Source: DASRHD01 sp035485575
GTDB taxonomy: Bacteria; Verrucomicrobiota; Verrucomicrobiia; Opitutales; Opitutaceae
Direction of reading: 5' to 3'
DNA: 64,000 nucleotides
NCBI GenBank assembly: GCA_035485575.1
Contig: DATHNW010000008.1
Span: 1 to 64,000 of the forward strand
Below, one piece after another: positions 50,742-58,422 of this stretch. Every line of letters begins with the position of its first letter. Position 1 is the stretch's first letter. The translations under genes were made by a program, and so were the position numbers. The notes under the pieces were generated by a model, which saw only the letters and a list, made by a program, of their open reading frames with translations, did not search any database and had not been told where the DNA came from.

Positions 50742-51785
50742 ATGCCCGCCGCTTCCACGCCCGCCGCGCTCGGCTTCCGCATGCCCGCCGAGTGGGAGTC
50801 GCAGGCCGCCGTGTGGCTCTCCTGGCCGCATAACCTGGACACCTGGCCGCGGCATTTCCGGCCGATCCCGGCAAAATTCGCGGAAATCGTCGCGCACATC
50901 AGCCGCCGAGAAAAAGTCCGCATCAATCTCGCGCGTCCGCTGCAGAAGCGCGCCCGCTCGCTCATCAACCGGGCCGGGGCCGAGCTCGCGAACGTCGAAT
51001 TTTTCGACCATCCGACCAACGACGCCTGGTGCCGCGACCACGGCCCGATCTTCGTCAAGAACGACCGCACGGGCGAAGTCGCGCTCACCGACTGGCGCTA
51101 CAACGCCTGGGGCGACAAATACCCGCCCTACGACCGCGACAACAAAATCCCGCCGCGCATTGGCGCTGCGCTCGGCCTGCGGCGCTTCGAGAACGACATG
51201 GTGCTCGAAGGCGGCTCCCTCGACGTCAACGGCGCCGGCCTGCTCCTCACGACCGAGGCCTGCCTGCTCAACAAGAACCGCAACCCGCAGCTCACGCGCG
51301 TGCAGATCGAGCAGAACCTCCGCGACTGGCTCGGCGTGCACACGATTCTCTGGCTCGGCGACGGCATCATCGGCGACGACACCGACGGCCACATCGACGA
51401 TCTCAGCCGCTTTTTTTCCGCCGACGGCATCGTGACCGTGGTCGAGCCGAACCGGCGCGACAAAAATCACCGGATTCTCCAGGAAAACCTCGAGCGGCTG
51501 AAGTCGTTGCGCACGACTGCCGGGAAAAAATTCAAGCTCGCCGAGCTGCCCATGCCCAAGCCGTGCTTTTGCGAAGGGCAGCAGATGCCGGCCAGCTACG
51601 CGAATTTCCTCGTGATCAATGGCGCCGTGCTCATGCCCGCTTTCCGCCAGCCGCGCCGCGACGCCGCGGCCGCCGAGGTTCTGGCCGGCTGCTTCCCCGG
51701 CCGCGAAATCGTCCCCATCGACTGCCTCGACTTGGTCTGGGGTCTGGGCACATTGCACTGCATCTCCCAACAACAACCCGCCTGA
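50742..51785 (+). CDS. aguA: Agmatine deiminase
   Basis: The 347-aa protein belongs to the Porphyromonas-type peptidyl-arginine deiminase family. The catalytic Cys340 lies in GLGTLHCISQQ near the C-terminus. Asp/His elements are in NDAWCRDHGPIFV, LEGGSLDVNG and DDTDGHIDDLSRF. It converts agmatine to N-carbamoylputrescine, the substrate of AguB encoded just upstream. The start at 50742 is 3 bp after aguB. Confidence 0.96.
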   Translation: MPAASTPAALGFRMPAEWESQAAVWLSWPHNLDTWPRHFRPIPAKFAEIVAHISRREKVRINLARPLQKRARSLINRAGAELANVEFFDHPTNDAWCRDHGPIFVKNDRTGEVALTDWRYNAWGDKYPPYDRDNKIPPRIGAALGLRRFENDMVLEGGSLDVNGAGLLLTTEACLLNKNRNPQLTRVQIEQNLRDWLGVHTILWLGDGIIGDDTDGHIDDLSRFFSADGIVTVVEPNRRDKNHRILQENLERLKSLRTTAGKKFKLAELPMPKPCFCEGQQMPASYANFLVINGAVLMPAFRQPRRDAAAAEVLAGCFPGREIVPIDCLDLVWGLGTLHCISQQQPA

Positions 51786-51787
51786 TC

Positions 51788-52252
51788 ATGCGCCACGCCT
51801 TCTTTTTCGCCGTTGCCGCGGCGACCTTCCTCTTCACCGGCTGCGATTCCCTGCCGGACCGCCTGTCCACGCCCTTCAGCCGGCCGCAGCCGAAATCCCA
51901 TGTTTTCGCCGCCGATGAGCGCACCACCTTTGCCGCGGCGCATGCCGCGCTGTCCGACATCGGCTTTGGCTATGCCCACGGCGGCCCGGCGCAGGGCCGG
52001 CTCGAGGCGCTGAGCGGCTTGCAGACGGGCGGTTCGGCTTCCCTGAGCAGCACGCGGCAGCTCCAGCTCGAGGCCACCTTTTCGCCCGCGCCCGACGGCG
52101 GCACGCAGGTGGATGTGGTGCTGCACGAGCAGATTGAGGACGATTCCGCCCGGAATCCCGGCCAGGGCACGTCCACAGCGCTGCCCGAATCGTCCGTTTA
52201 CGACGACTTTTTCCGCGCCATCGAGCATCGGCTGGCTGCGCCACGGAGCTGA
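51788..52252 (+). CDS. Small lipoprotein, unknown function
   Basis: The 154-aa protein has a signal peptide ending in the lipobox LFTGC with lipidated Cys19. The rest is Ala/Ser-rich with predicted alternating strands (LQLEATFSPAPDGGTQVDVV) and no motif I recognise. It lies 2 bp after aguA in the same direction and may share its transcript. Start and lipobox are well supported; function is open. Confidence 0.8.
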   Translation: MRHAFFFAVAAATFLFTGCDSLPDRLSTPFSRPQPKSHVFAADERTTFAAAHAALSDIGFGYAHGGPAQGRLEALSGLQTGGSASLSSTRQLQLEATFSPAPDGGTQVDVVLHEQIEDDSARNPGQGTSTALPESSVYDDFFRAIEHRLAAPRS

Positions 52253-52440
52253 TTTTTTCGCTTGCGCAGGGCGCTGGGGCGGGGGATTCTGACCCTTCGC
52301 GGCATTTTATTGGTTAAGTCGGCGACGCCGCGTTGCTCCCGCCGGCTTTCACGTCAGTCCAACCATCAACCCACGGCCGCAGGGCCATCGCGATGGGCCG
52401 GCGCTGCGGAGCAGGCGGTGGTCGCGTCGTGTTTCCGCAT

Positions 52441-54117
52441 ATGAGTTCAGTCATGCAAGAACTGCTCGCGCAGTCCTCCTTCGATAAATTGAAGGAAGGC
52501 GCGATCGTACCGGGCACCATCACCGAAATTCGCCAGAACGACGTTGTCGTCGACATTGGCGGCAAAGCCGAGGGCATCATCCCCGCTTCCGAATTCCCCG
52601 ACCTGGGCGAGCTGCAGGTCGGCTCCCAGATCGACGTATTCGTCGAAAAACTCGAGGACAAGGAAGGCAATCCCATCCTGTCGTTCGACAAGGCCGAACA
52701 GAAGAAAAACTGGGAAAACATCCTGGCCAAGGCCCCCGAGGGCTCTGTCGTCGCGGGCCGCGTCAAGGCCAAGGTCAAGGGCGGCCTCATTGTCAGCATC
52801 GGGGTGGACTCTTTCCTCCCCGCTTCGCACATCGACATCCAGCCGCCCAAGAACCTCGACCAATACGTCGGGCAGACCTACGACTTCAAGGTCCTCAAGA
52901 TCAATCTCGAGCGCCAGAACGTGGTGCTCTCCCGCCGCGAGCTCATCGAGCAGCAGCGCACCGAGAAGCGCCGCGCGCTCCTCGACTCCATCCAGCCCGG
53001 CCAGGTCCGCAAGGGCGTGGTCAAGAACATCACCGATTTCGGCGCGTTCATCGACCTCGACGGCATGGACGGCCTTCTCCACATCACCGACATGAGCTGG
53101 GGCCGCATCTCGCACCCGAGCGAAATGCTCAAGCAGGGCGAGGAAGTCCAGGTCATGATCATCGAGGTCAACCGCGACAAGGAACGCGTCTCCCTCGGCC
53201 TCAAGCAGACCACGAAGAACCCGTGGGATGAGATCGACCGCAAGTTCCCCGTCGGCTCGAAAGTCCACGGCAAGGTCGTCAACCTCGTCCCCTACGGCGC
53301 GTTCATCGAGATCGAGCCCGGTGTCGAGGGCCTCGTGCACATTACCGAGATGTCCTGGACCAAGCGCATCACCAAGCCCTCCGAGCTGCTCAAGGTCGGC
53401 CAGGAGCTTGATGCGGTCGTCCTCGGCATCCAGAAGGAGGAGCAGAAGATTTCCCTCGGCCTCCGCCAGCTCGAGCCCAACCCATGGGACATGGTCCGCC
53501 ACAACTACCCGATGGGCGCCCGCGTCCGCGGCAAGGTGCGCAACATGACCACCTATGGCGCTTTCATCGAACTCGAGGAAGGCATCGACGGCATGGTCCA
53601 CGTTTCCGACATGAGCTGGACCCGCAAGGTCAATCACCCGAGCGAAGTGCTCAAGAAGGGCGACGAAGTGGACGCCATCGTCCTCGACATCGACCCGACC
53701 CAGCAGCGCATCAGCCTCGGCATGAAACAGCTCGCGGTCGACCCGTGGAGCGACATCGACAGCCACTTCAAGATCGGCGACGTCGTCACCGGCACCGTCA
53801 CCAAGATCACCTCCTTCGGCGCCTTCGTGGAGCTCAAGGACGGCATCGACGGCCTCGTGCACATCTCGCAGATCAGCGAGGACCGCATCGAGAAGATCAA
53901 GGACGTGCTCAAGGCCGGCCAGCAGGTCACCGCGCGCGTGATCAAGATCGACCGCGAGGAGCGCCGCCTCGGCCTCAGCATCAAGGCGGCCAACTACTCG
54001 GCCGACCAGCTCGCCGCCGAAACCTCGGCCTACGACGCGCTGAACCGCCAGAGCGCTGGCGACATGATGAACCTTGGCGACATCCTCGACGAAGCCTCGA
54101 AGAAGGAAGAGTCGTAA
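52441..54117 (+). CDS. rpsA: 30S ribosomal protein S1
   Basis: The 558-aa protein has six S1 RNA-binding repeats. The repeats begin near PGTITEIRQNDVVVDIGGKA, AGRVKAKVKGGLIVSIG, KGVVKNITDFGAFIDL, HGKVVNLVPYGAFIEI, RGKVRNMTTYGAFIEL and TGTVTKITSFGAFVEL. Repeats 1-2 bind the ribosome and 3-6 bind mRNA in well-studied S1. A full six-domain S1 fits the near absence of Shine-Dalgarno sequences in this window. Start MSSVMQELL at 52441; strong terminator follows. Confidence 0.97.
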   Translation: MSSVMQELLAQSSFDKLKEGAIVPGTITEIRQNDVVVDIGGKAEGIIPASEFPDLGELQVGSQIDVFVEKLEDKEGNPILSFDKAEQKKNWENILAKAPEGSVVAGRVKAKVKGGLIVSIGVDSFLPASHIDIQPPKNLDQYVGQTYDFKVLKINLERQNVVLSRRELIEQQRTEKRRALLDSIQPGQVRKGVVKNITDFGAFIDLDGMDGLLHITDMSWGRISHPSEMLKQGEEVQVMIIEVNRDKERVSLGLKQTTKNPWDEIDRKFPVGSKVHGKVVNLVPYGAFIEIEPGVEGLVHITEMSWTKRITKPSELLKVGQELDAVVLGIQKEEQKISLGLRQLEPNPWDMVRHNYPMGARVRGKVRNMTTYGAFIELEEGIDGMVHVSDMSWTRKVNHPSEVLKKGDEVDAIVLDIDPTQQRISLGMKQLAVDPWSDIDSHFKIGDVVTGTVTKITSFGAFVELKDGIDGLVHISQISEDRIEKIKDVLKAGQQVTARVIKIDREERRLGLSIKAANYSADQLAAETSAYDALNRQSAGDMMNLGDILDEASKKEES

Positions 54118-54149
54118 GCCGTCGCGAGACCTTCGCCAAAAAACTTCAA

Positions 54150-54179
54150 AGGCGCCCGGAATTTCCGGGCGCCTTTTTT
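54150..54179 (+). terminator. Rho-independent terminator after rpsA
   Basis: A GC-rich stem aggcgcccgg / ccgggcgcct with a short AT loop is followed by a T run. It lies 33 bp past the rpsA stop. Confidence 0.9.
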
Positions 54180-54229
54180 ATTTCAGTTATTAAATGGAAA
54201 GGATAGGACTGGTGCTGGTCAGCAAAAAC

Positions 54230-54712
54230 ATGGCATCGTACACTGCTGAAATTTTCTGGAGCCGAGGGACGCAAGCGTTCTCTGATAATCGCTACAGCCG
54301 GAAACACAGCTGGCGATTTGATGGCGGTGTTGAAGTAAAGGCTTCATCCTCGCCGCATGTCGTTCCGCTTCCATATTCGGCTCAAGACGCGGTCGATCCA
54401 GAAGAAGCATTTGTCGCGAGCCTTTCTAGTTGTCACATGCTTTGGTTTCTCTCGATAGCCGCCAAGAAAGGCTTTGTTGTGGACGAATATGTTGATGCGG
54501 CAATTGGCGTCATGGAAAAGAATACTCAAGGTAAGCTCGCGATGACTAAGGTCGTTTTGCATCCCAAAGTGAAGTTTTCGGGTTCATGTAGTCCGGGCAG
54601 CGTCGAGCTTTCTGCATTACACCACGCTGCACACGAAGAGTGCTTTATTGCTAATTCGGTTCTTACCGAGGTTTCGTGTGAACCTGTATTTGGTCAGCCA
54701 TGTCATCGGTAG
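54230..54712 (+). CDS. OsmC-family peroxidase-like protein
   Basis: The 160-aa protein begins MASYTAEIFWSRGTQAFSDN. The two redox Cys are in LSSCHMLWFLSI and EECFIANS, the OsmC/Ohr pattern, which suggests organic hydroperoxide detoxification. Its base composition is clearly lower in G+C than rpsA upstream. An ATG at 54194 would add 12 residues; the family N-terminus favours 54230. It begins a ~1-kb low-GC patch that also holds the decayed DUF4160/DUF2442 pair. Confidence 0.87.
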   Translation: MASYTAEIFWSRGTQAFSDNRYSRKHSWRFDGGVEVKASSSPHVVPLPYSAQDAVDPEEAFVASLSSCHMLWFLSIAAKKGFVVDEYVDAAIGVMEKNTQGKLAMTKVVLHPKVKFSGSCSPGSVELSALHHAAHEECFIANSVLTEVSCEPVFGQPCHR

Positions 54713-54773
54713 GCATTTCTTCAACACCCGACCAAATTTCGATTGAAATGGAAGCCGCCTTTGAATTCGCAAA

Positions 54774-55012
54774 ATGAGCCCCACGATCTTCCAGTTTTGA
54801 AATTACCGCTTCTTCTTTTTCTCTCGCGAGGAGCCTCGCATTCATGTGCATGTCTTTTCGCCCGACGGGGAGGCGAAATACTGGCTGGAACCGAAGATAG
54901 AACTGGCTATCAATAAGGGTTCCGTCCGAAGGATCTCAAGGTCATCGAAGCGAAAATCAAAGAACATGAAGATGAAATCCGCAAAGCTTGGAAGAAACAC
55001 TTCGGCAGCTGA
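54774..55012 (+). pseudogene. Decayed DUF4160 gene (stop codon and frameshift)
   Basis: Read from ATG 54774 the frame gives MSPTIFQF then TGA (54798-54800), then NYRFFFFSREEPRIHVHVFS and AKYWLEPKIELAINK, the DUF4160 pattern. After ~54916 the match continues only in another frame (GFRPKDLKVIEAKIKEHEDE to TGA 55010-55012). One nonsense and one frameshift together indicate a broken gene. DUF4160 proteins are small and often occur beside DUF2442 proteins, as here. Programmed recoding is possible but unlikely with two lesions. Confidence 0.75.
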
Positions 55013-55232
55013 GGTCACGCATATCTCGAAGCACGGTCTTTGGGTGCTCGTTGGCGAGAAGGAGTATCTTTTGACTTACGAGGATTTTCCCTGGTTTTCA
55101 GACGGAAAAGTTTCGGAGGTCACGAATGTCGAGCTATTGCACGGCACGCACTTGCGCTGGCCCGATCTCGATGTCGATATCGAGCTGGAATCGTTGAAAT
55201 ACCCCGACCGTTACCCGCTCATTTATAAATGA
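54966..55232 (+). CDS. DUF2442 domain protein
   Basis: About 88 aa. The pattern AAEVTHISKHGLWVLVGEKEY, LTYEDFPWFSD and LRWPDLDVDIELESLKYPDR is the whole DUF2442 domain and is intact. It overlaps the end of the decayed DUF4160 gene and is followed by a terminator. DUF2442 is small and uncharacterised, often paired with DUF4160 and sometimes proposed as toxin-antitoxin-like; no activity is shown by this sequence. ATG 54972 is an alternative start. Confidence 0.8.
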   Translation: MKMKSAKLGRNTSAAEVTHISKHGLWVLVGEKEYLLTYEDFPWFSDGKVSEVTNVELLHGTHLRWPDLDVDIELESLKYPDRYPLIYK

Positions 55233-55233
55233 G

Positions 55234-55259
55234 AAAGGCCGACGTTTCCGTCGGCCTTT
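55234..55259. terminator. Hairpin terminator between DUF2442 and the sigma factor gene
   Basis: A perfect stem aaaggccgacg / cgtcggccttt with a four-base loop lies between convergent genes. It has T-rich ends in both directions, so it can serve both. Confidence 0.8.
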
Positions 55260-55286
55260 GGGTTTAAGTTAAGAATTGCTCGGGGC

Positions 55287-56372
55287 TCAGTTGCGCCCGG
55301 CTTTTACCAGCTTCTTGCCGGTGGGCTTGGCAGCCGGTGTCTTGCTTTCGACGAATTCGCGGATGACCTCCATGCGCTTGCGCTGGCGGTCCTCCTCGTG
55401 GATGTCGTCGAGCGAGCGCTGGGCCTCATTCTTGGCCATGGCCTTGCGCATCTTCGAGAGGGCGATGTTCTGCAGCTGGCGCACGCGCTCGCGCGTGACC
55501 TTGAACTTGCGGCCGACTTCCTCGAGCGTGAGCTCGTTCTTGCCGTCGAGGCCGAAGCGCAGGCGGATGATCTCGGCCTCGCGCTTGTCGAGCGAGCCGA
55601 TCATCGCATGCAGGTCGGAATTGGTGTTCTTGCCGCGCAGGCTTTCGAAGGGATTGATCGCATTCTCGTCGCCGACGATGTCGCCGAACGAGGCCGAGTC
55701 GCCTTCTTCGCCGATGGGCGCGTCGAGCGAGGTCGGGCGGACGCTGACCGACTTGAGGTGGGCGACCTTGCTGGTGGGAATCTGCAGCTCGCGCGCGAGC
55801 TCCTCGTCGGTGGGTTCGCGGCCGAACTCCTCGGTGAGGGCCATGGCGGTGCGGCGCATCTTCGAGATCTTGTCCACGAGATGGACGGGCAGGCGGATGG
55901 TCTTCGACTGGTTGGCGAGCGCGCGCTTGATGGACTGCTTGATCCACCAGGCGGCGTAGGTCGAGAGCTTGCCGCCCTTGCGCGGGTCGAAGCGCTCGAC
56001 GGCCTTGATCAGGCCGATGTTGCCCTCGCTGATGAGGTCAAGCAGCGGCAGGCCGAAGTCCTTGTAGTCCATCGCGATTTTCACGACAAGGCGCAGGTTG
56101 GCCTTGATCATGTGGTCGCGCGCGGCCTTGTTGCCGCGGCGGATGCGCTTGGACAGGTCGATTTCCTCCTGGATCGTCAGGAGCGGAGTCTTGGCGATTT
56201 CCTGGAGGTAGAGCTGGAGGCTGCTGCGCTCAAGCGGGGCAGGCTCGCTGCTCGGAGCAGGCTCGGGTTTTTCCAAAAATGACGGCGGCGCATCGAACGT
56301 CGTGGTCATCGTGGCGGCGACTGGGGCTGGGTCGACGTCATCCAACTGGCGGGTGGTGGTGGTATTGGCCAT
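55287..56372 (-). CDS. Sigma-70 family RNA polymerase sigma factor (RpoD/RpoS type)
   Basis: The 361-aa protein has regions 1.2 (LQLYLQEIAKTPLLTIQEE) and 2 (KANLRLVVKIAMDY, FDPRKGGKLSTYAAWWIKQS). Region 3 and a region 4 HTH follow (LTLEEVGRKFKVTRERVRQL). It lacks region 1.1 and the long insert of large RpoD. It could be the housekeeping factor or a group 2 factor; the missing 1.1 favours group 2 but small SigA forms exist. It has a low-complexity Lys/Pro C-terminal tail. Confidence 0.93.
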   Translation of the reverse strand: MANTTTTRQLDDVDPAPVAATMTTTFDAPPSFLEKPEPAPSSEPAPLERSSLQLYLQEIAKTPLLTIQEEIDLSKRIRRGNKAARDHMIKANLRLVVKIAMDYKDFGLPLLDLISEGNIGLIKAVERFDPRKGGKLSTYAAWWIKQSIKRALANQSKTIRLPVHLVDKISKMRRTAMALTEEFGREPTDEELARELQIPTSKVAHLKSVSVRPTSLDAPIGEEGDSASFGDIVGDENAINPFESLRGKNTNSDLHAMIGSLDKREAEIIRLRFGLDGKNELTLEEVGRKFKVTRERVRQLQNIALSKMRKAMAKNEAQRSLDDIHEEDRQRKRMEVIREFVESKTPAAKPTGKKLVKAGRN

Positions 56373-56714
56373 GGATTCGTCTTTCTTAGTTATGGAACGG
56401 TAGCGCGGACGGTTGTTCCTGAAGTTTCATTGTATATCAGGAGTCAACCGGAGCCTGAAGTATTCCAGTTACGTAAACGAATAACTCCCTATGAAAGTAG
56501 CACGTCACCTGAATTTAACCGTGCAACTCTGGCGCAAATAGGGGTAATGCCCCGGGCGTTGCGTCACAATTGGCGCCCATTCCGGCTTAGTCAGGCCACC
56601 CGGAAAATCAGAGGCGGAGGGACGGGCCGCCTGCTGATTTTTTCAGAAGCCGATTCGATCGCATAAGGACAGCCGATGGATGACCCAAGGCTTCTTAATA
56701 AACCCAAGACCGGA
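56373..56714. other. Intergenic gap between trpE and the sigma factor gene
   Basis: This 342-bp gap contains the sigma gene upstream region and the trpE terminator (56604-56643). A 78-codon open frame at 56430-56666 runs across that terminator and looks non-coding. TATA-like elements occur near 56430, but I cannot define a promoter with confidence. Confidence 0.4.
56604..56643 (-). terminator. Rho-independent terminator after trpE
   Basis: Nested stems aaatcag/ctgattt (56605-56611, 56634-56640) and ggcgg/ccgcc (56613-56617, 56627-56631) enclose a short loop, with T runs on either side. It lies ~70 bp past the trpE stop and could act in both directions. Confidence 0.75.
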
Positions 56715-58196
56715 TCAGAACCGCTCGGCCATGGCCACGGCTTTGAAGAGTGCCGAGGCCTTGTTGAGCGTTTCCTGATACTCAGCCGCAGGGTCGGAGT
56801 CGGCGACGATGCCGGCGCCGGCCTGGATGTGGATTTTGCCGTCCTTGAGCAACGCCGTACGCAGCATGATGCAGGTGTCCATGTTGCCGTCGTAGCCAAA
56901 GTAGCCGAGGGCGCCGGCGTAGAAACCGCGCTGGACCGGCTCCTTCTCCGCGATGATCTGCATGGCGCGAATCTTCGGCGCGCCGCTGACGGTGCCGGCG
57001 GGAAAGGTGGCGCGCATGAGGTCGAAGGCGGTTTTTTCGGGCCGGATGCGGCTTTCGACCTGCGACACGATGTGCATGACGTGCGAGTAGCGCTCCACGA
57101 CCATGAGCTCGGGCACATGGACGCTGCCGAAGGCGGAGACGCGGCCGATATCATTGCGCGCGAGATCGACCAGCATGAGATGCTCGGCGCGCTCCTTGTC
57201 GTCGGCCAGCAGCTCCTTTTCGAGCGCGACATCCTCGTCATGGGTGACTCCCCGCTTGCGGGTTCCGGCGAGGGGCCGGATTTCGACCAGGCCGTCGGTC
57301 AGGCGCACGTGCACCTCCGGCGAGGCGCCGACGATCGCGAAGTCGCCGGTGTCGAGGATGAACATGTAGGGCGACGGATTGACTGTGCGCAGCGCGCGAT
57401 AGAGGTCGAGCGGCGACTTGGAGAACGGCCGGGTGAACCGTTGCGAGGGCACGACCTGGATGATGTCGCCGGCGCGGATGTATTCCTTCACGTCGTCGAC
57501 CATTTTTTCGAAGGCCGGGCGGGTGAAGTTGCCGGCCGGGATTTCGATGGGTGGGGTCGCGCCGATCGCCGCTGGAGCAATCGAGCGCGGCTGCTGCAGA
57601 ATGTCGAAAAGCTCGCGCAGCTCGGCCTCGGCCGCGGCACGGGCGGCGGCGGCATCGGCCTGGACGTGGGCATTGACACAGAGACGCAGGGTCTGCTTCG
57701 CGCGGTCGAAAATCAGCAGCGTGTCCGACAGCATGAAGTAGGTCAGCGGAATCTTCAGCTCGTCCTTGGGCGCGGCGGGCACGGTGGGTTCAATGCGCGT
57801 GATGTATTCGTAGCCGATGAAGCCGACGGCGCCGCCGGTGAAGCGCGGCAGGCCAGGCACCTTGACCGGCTGATGACGGCGCAGCTCGGCCTCGATCAGC
57901 GTGAGCGGGTCGGCCGGCGTGGGCACGGTCTGCACCGGCTGGCCGGGTTCCCGGATTTCGGTCGTCTGCGGGCCGCAGGCAAAGATTTTGCGCGGACGGC
58001 AGCCGATGAAGCTGTAGCGTGAGAGGTTTTCGCCGCCTTCGACCGACTCGAGAAGATAGGCCGGGCCGTGGCCGCGCAGCTTGGCGTAGGCCGAGACGGG
58101 CGTCTCGAGGTCGGCCATCAGGTCGGCGTAGACGGGGATGACATTGCCCTGTTGGGCGAGTTTGAGAAAAGTGGAACGATCGGGAAAAATTTGCAT
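56715..58196 (-). CDS. trpE: Anthranilate synthase component I
   Basis: The 493-aa protein has the Trp-feedback motif LLES in GPAYLLESVEGGENLSRYSF. The chorismate-binding catalytic domain has IVPSQRFTRPF, RPLAGTRKRG, LVDLARNDIGRV and GTVSGAPKIRAMQIIAE. With TrpG it makes anthranilate. No trpG, trpD or trpC lies beside it, so trpE stands alone. A structured leader lies directly upstream. Confidence 0.96.
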   Translation of the reverse strand: MQIFPDRSTFLKLAQQGNVIPVYADLMADLETPVSAYAKLRGHGPAYLLESVEGGENLSRYSFIGCRPRKIFACGPQTTEIREPGQPVQTVPTPADPLTLIEAELRRHQPVKVPGLPRFTGGAVGFIGYEYITRIEPTVPAAPKDELKIPLTYFMLSDTLLIFDRAKQTLRLCVNAHVQADAAAARAAAEAELRELFDILQQPRSIAPAAIGATPPIEIPAGNFTRPAFEKMVDDVKEYIRAGDIIQVVPSQRFTRPFSKSPLDLYRALRTVNPSPYMFILDTGDFAIVGASPEVHVRLTDGLVEIRPLAGTRKRGVTHDEDVALEKELLADDKERAEHLMLVDLARNDIGRVSAFGSVHVPELMVVERYSHVMHIVSQVESRIRPEKTAFDLMRATFPAGTVSGAPKIRAMQIIAEKEPVQRGFYAGALGYFGYDGNMDTCIMLRTALLKDGKIHIQAGAGIVADSDPAAEYQETLNKASALFKAVAMAERF

Positions 58197-58201
58197 GGAA
58201 A

Positions 58202-58280
58202 GTGAACCGTTGAGTTTTGCTGACGGAGGTTAATTCCCGGCCAAAAACGGGCCGGGCTCGCTAAAAGCTTAGCGGTTCAC
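58202..58280 (-). promoter_or_regulatory. Structured leader upstream of trpE (candidate)
   Basis: Three inverted repeats lie within 80 bp of the start. The outer one is gtgaaccg (58202-58209) with cggttcac (58273-58280). Inside are cccggcc/ggccggg (58236-58242, 58250-58256) and cgctaa/ttagcg (58259-58264, 58269-58274). The last two share bases with the outer arm, so they are partly exclusive. No Trp-rich leader peptide was found. Role in attenuation or translation control is inference. Confidence 0.4.
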
Positions 58281-58422
58281 CATCGCCACAAGGGCGCGAT
58301 GGGCGTCGGCAAAAACGGACGGGGATGGACGGATTCACTCATTCAGGCGCAAAAGGCTTGGCCAAACGGCGCAGCTTGTCCACTCCGCAGTTGTCTAGGC
58401 AAAGGGCGCCGGCGACCGGCAG

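Noticed and set aside
54700..54777. A 25-codon ORF between osmC and the DUF4160 remnant, with an ATGA overlap
   Set aside because: Too short and unlike any family; the overlap may be chance. It could be part of a degraded gene, but nothing supports that.
56430..56666. A 78-codon ORF upstream of the sigma factor gene
   Set aside because: It runs across a strong terminator hairpin, has no recognisable sequence, and lies antisense to the expected promoter region.
58281..58422. Trp leader peptide for trpE
   Set aside because: I looked for a short minus-strand ORF with tandem Trp codons and found none.
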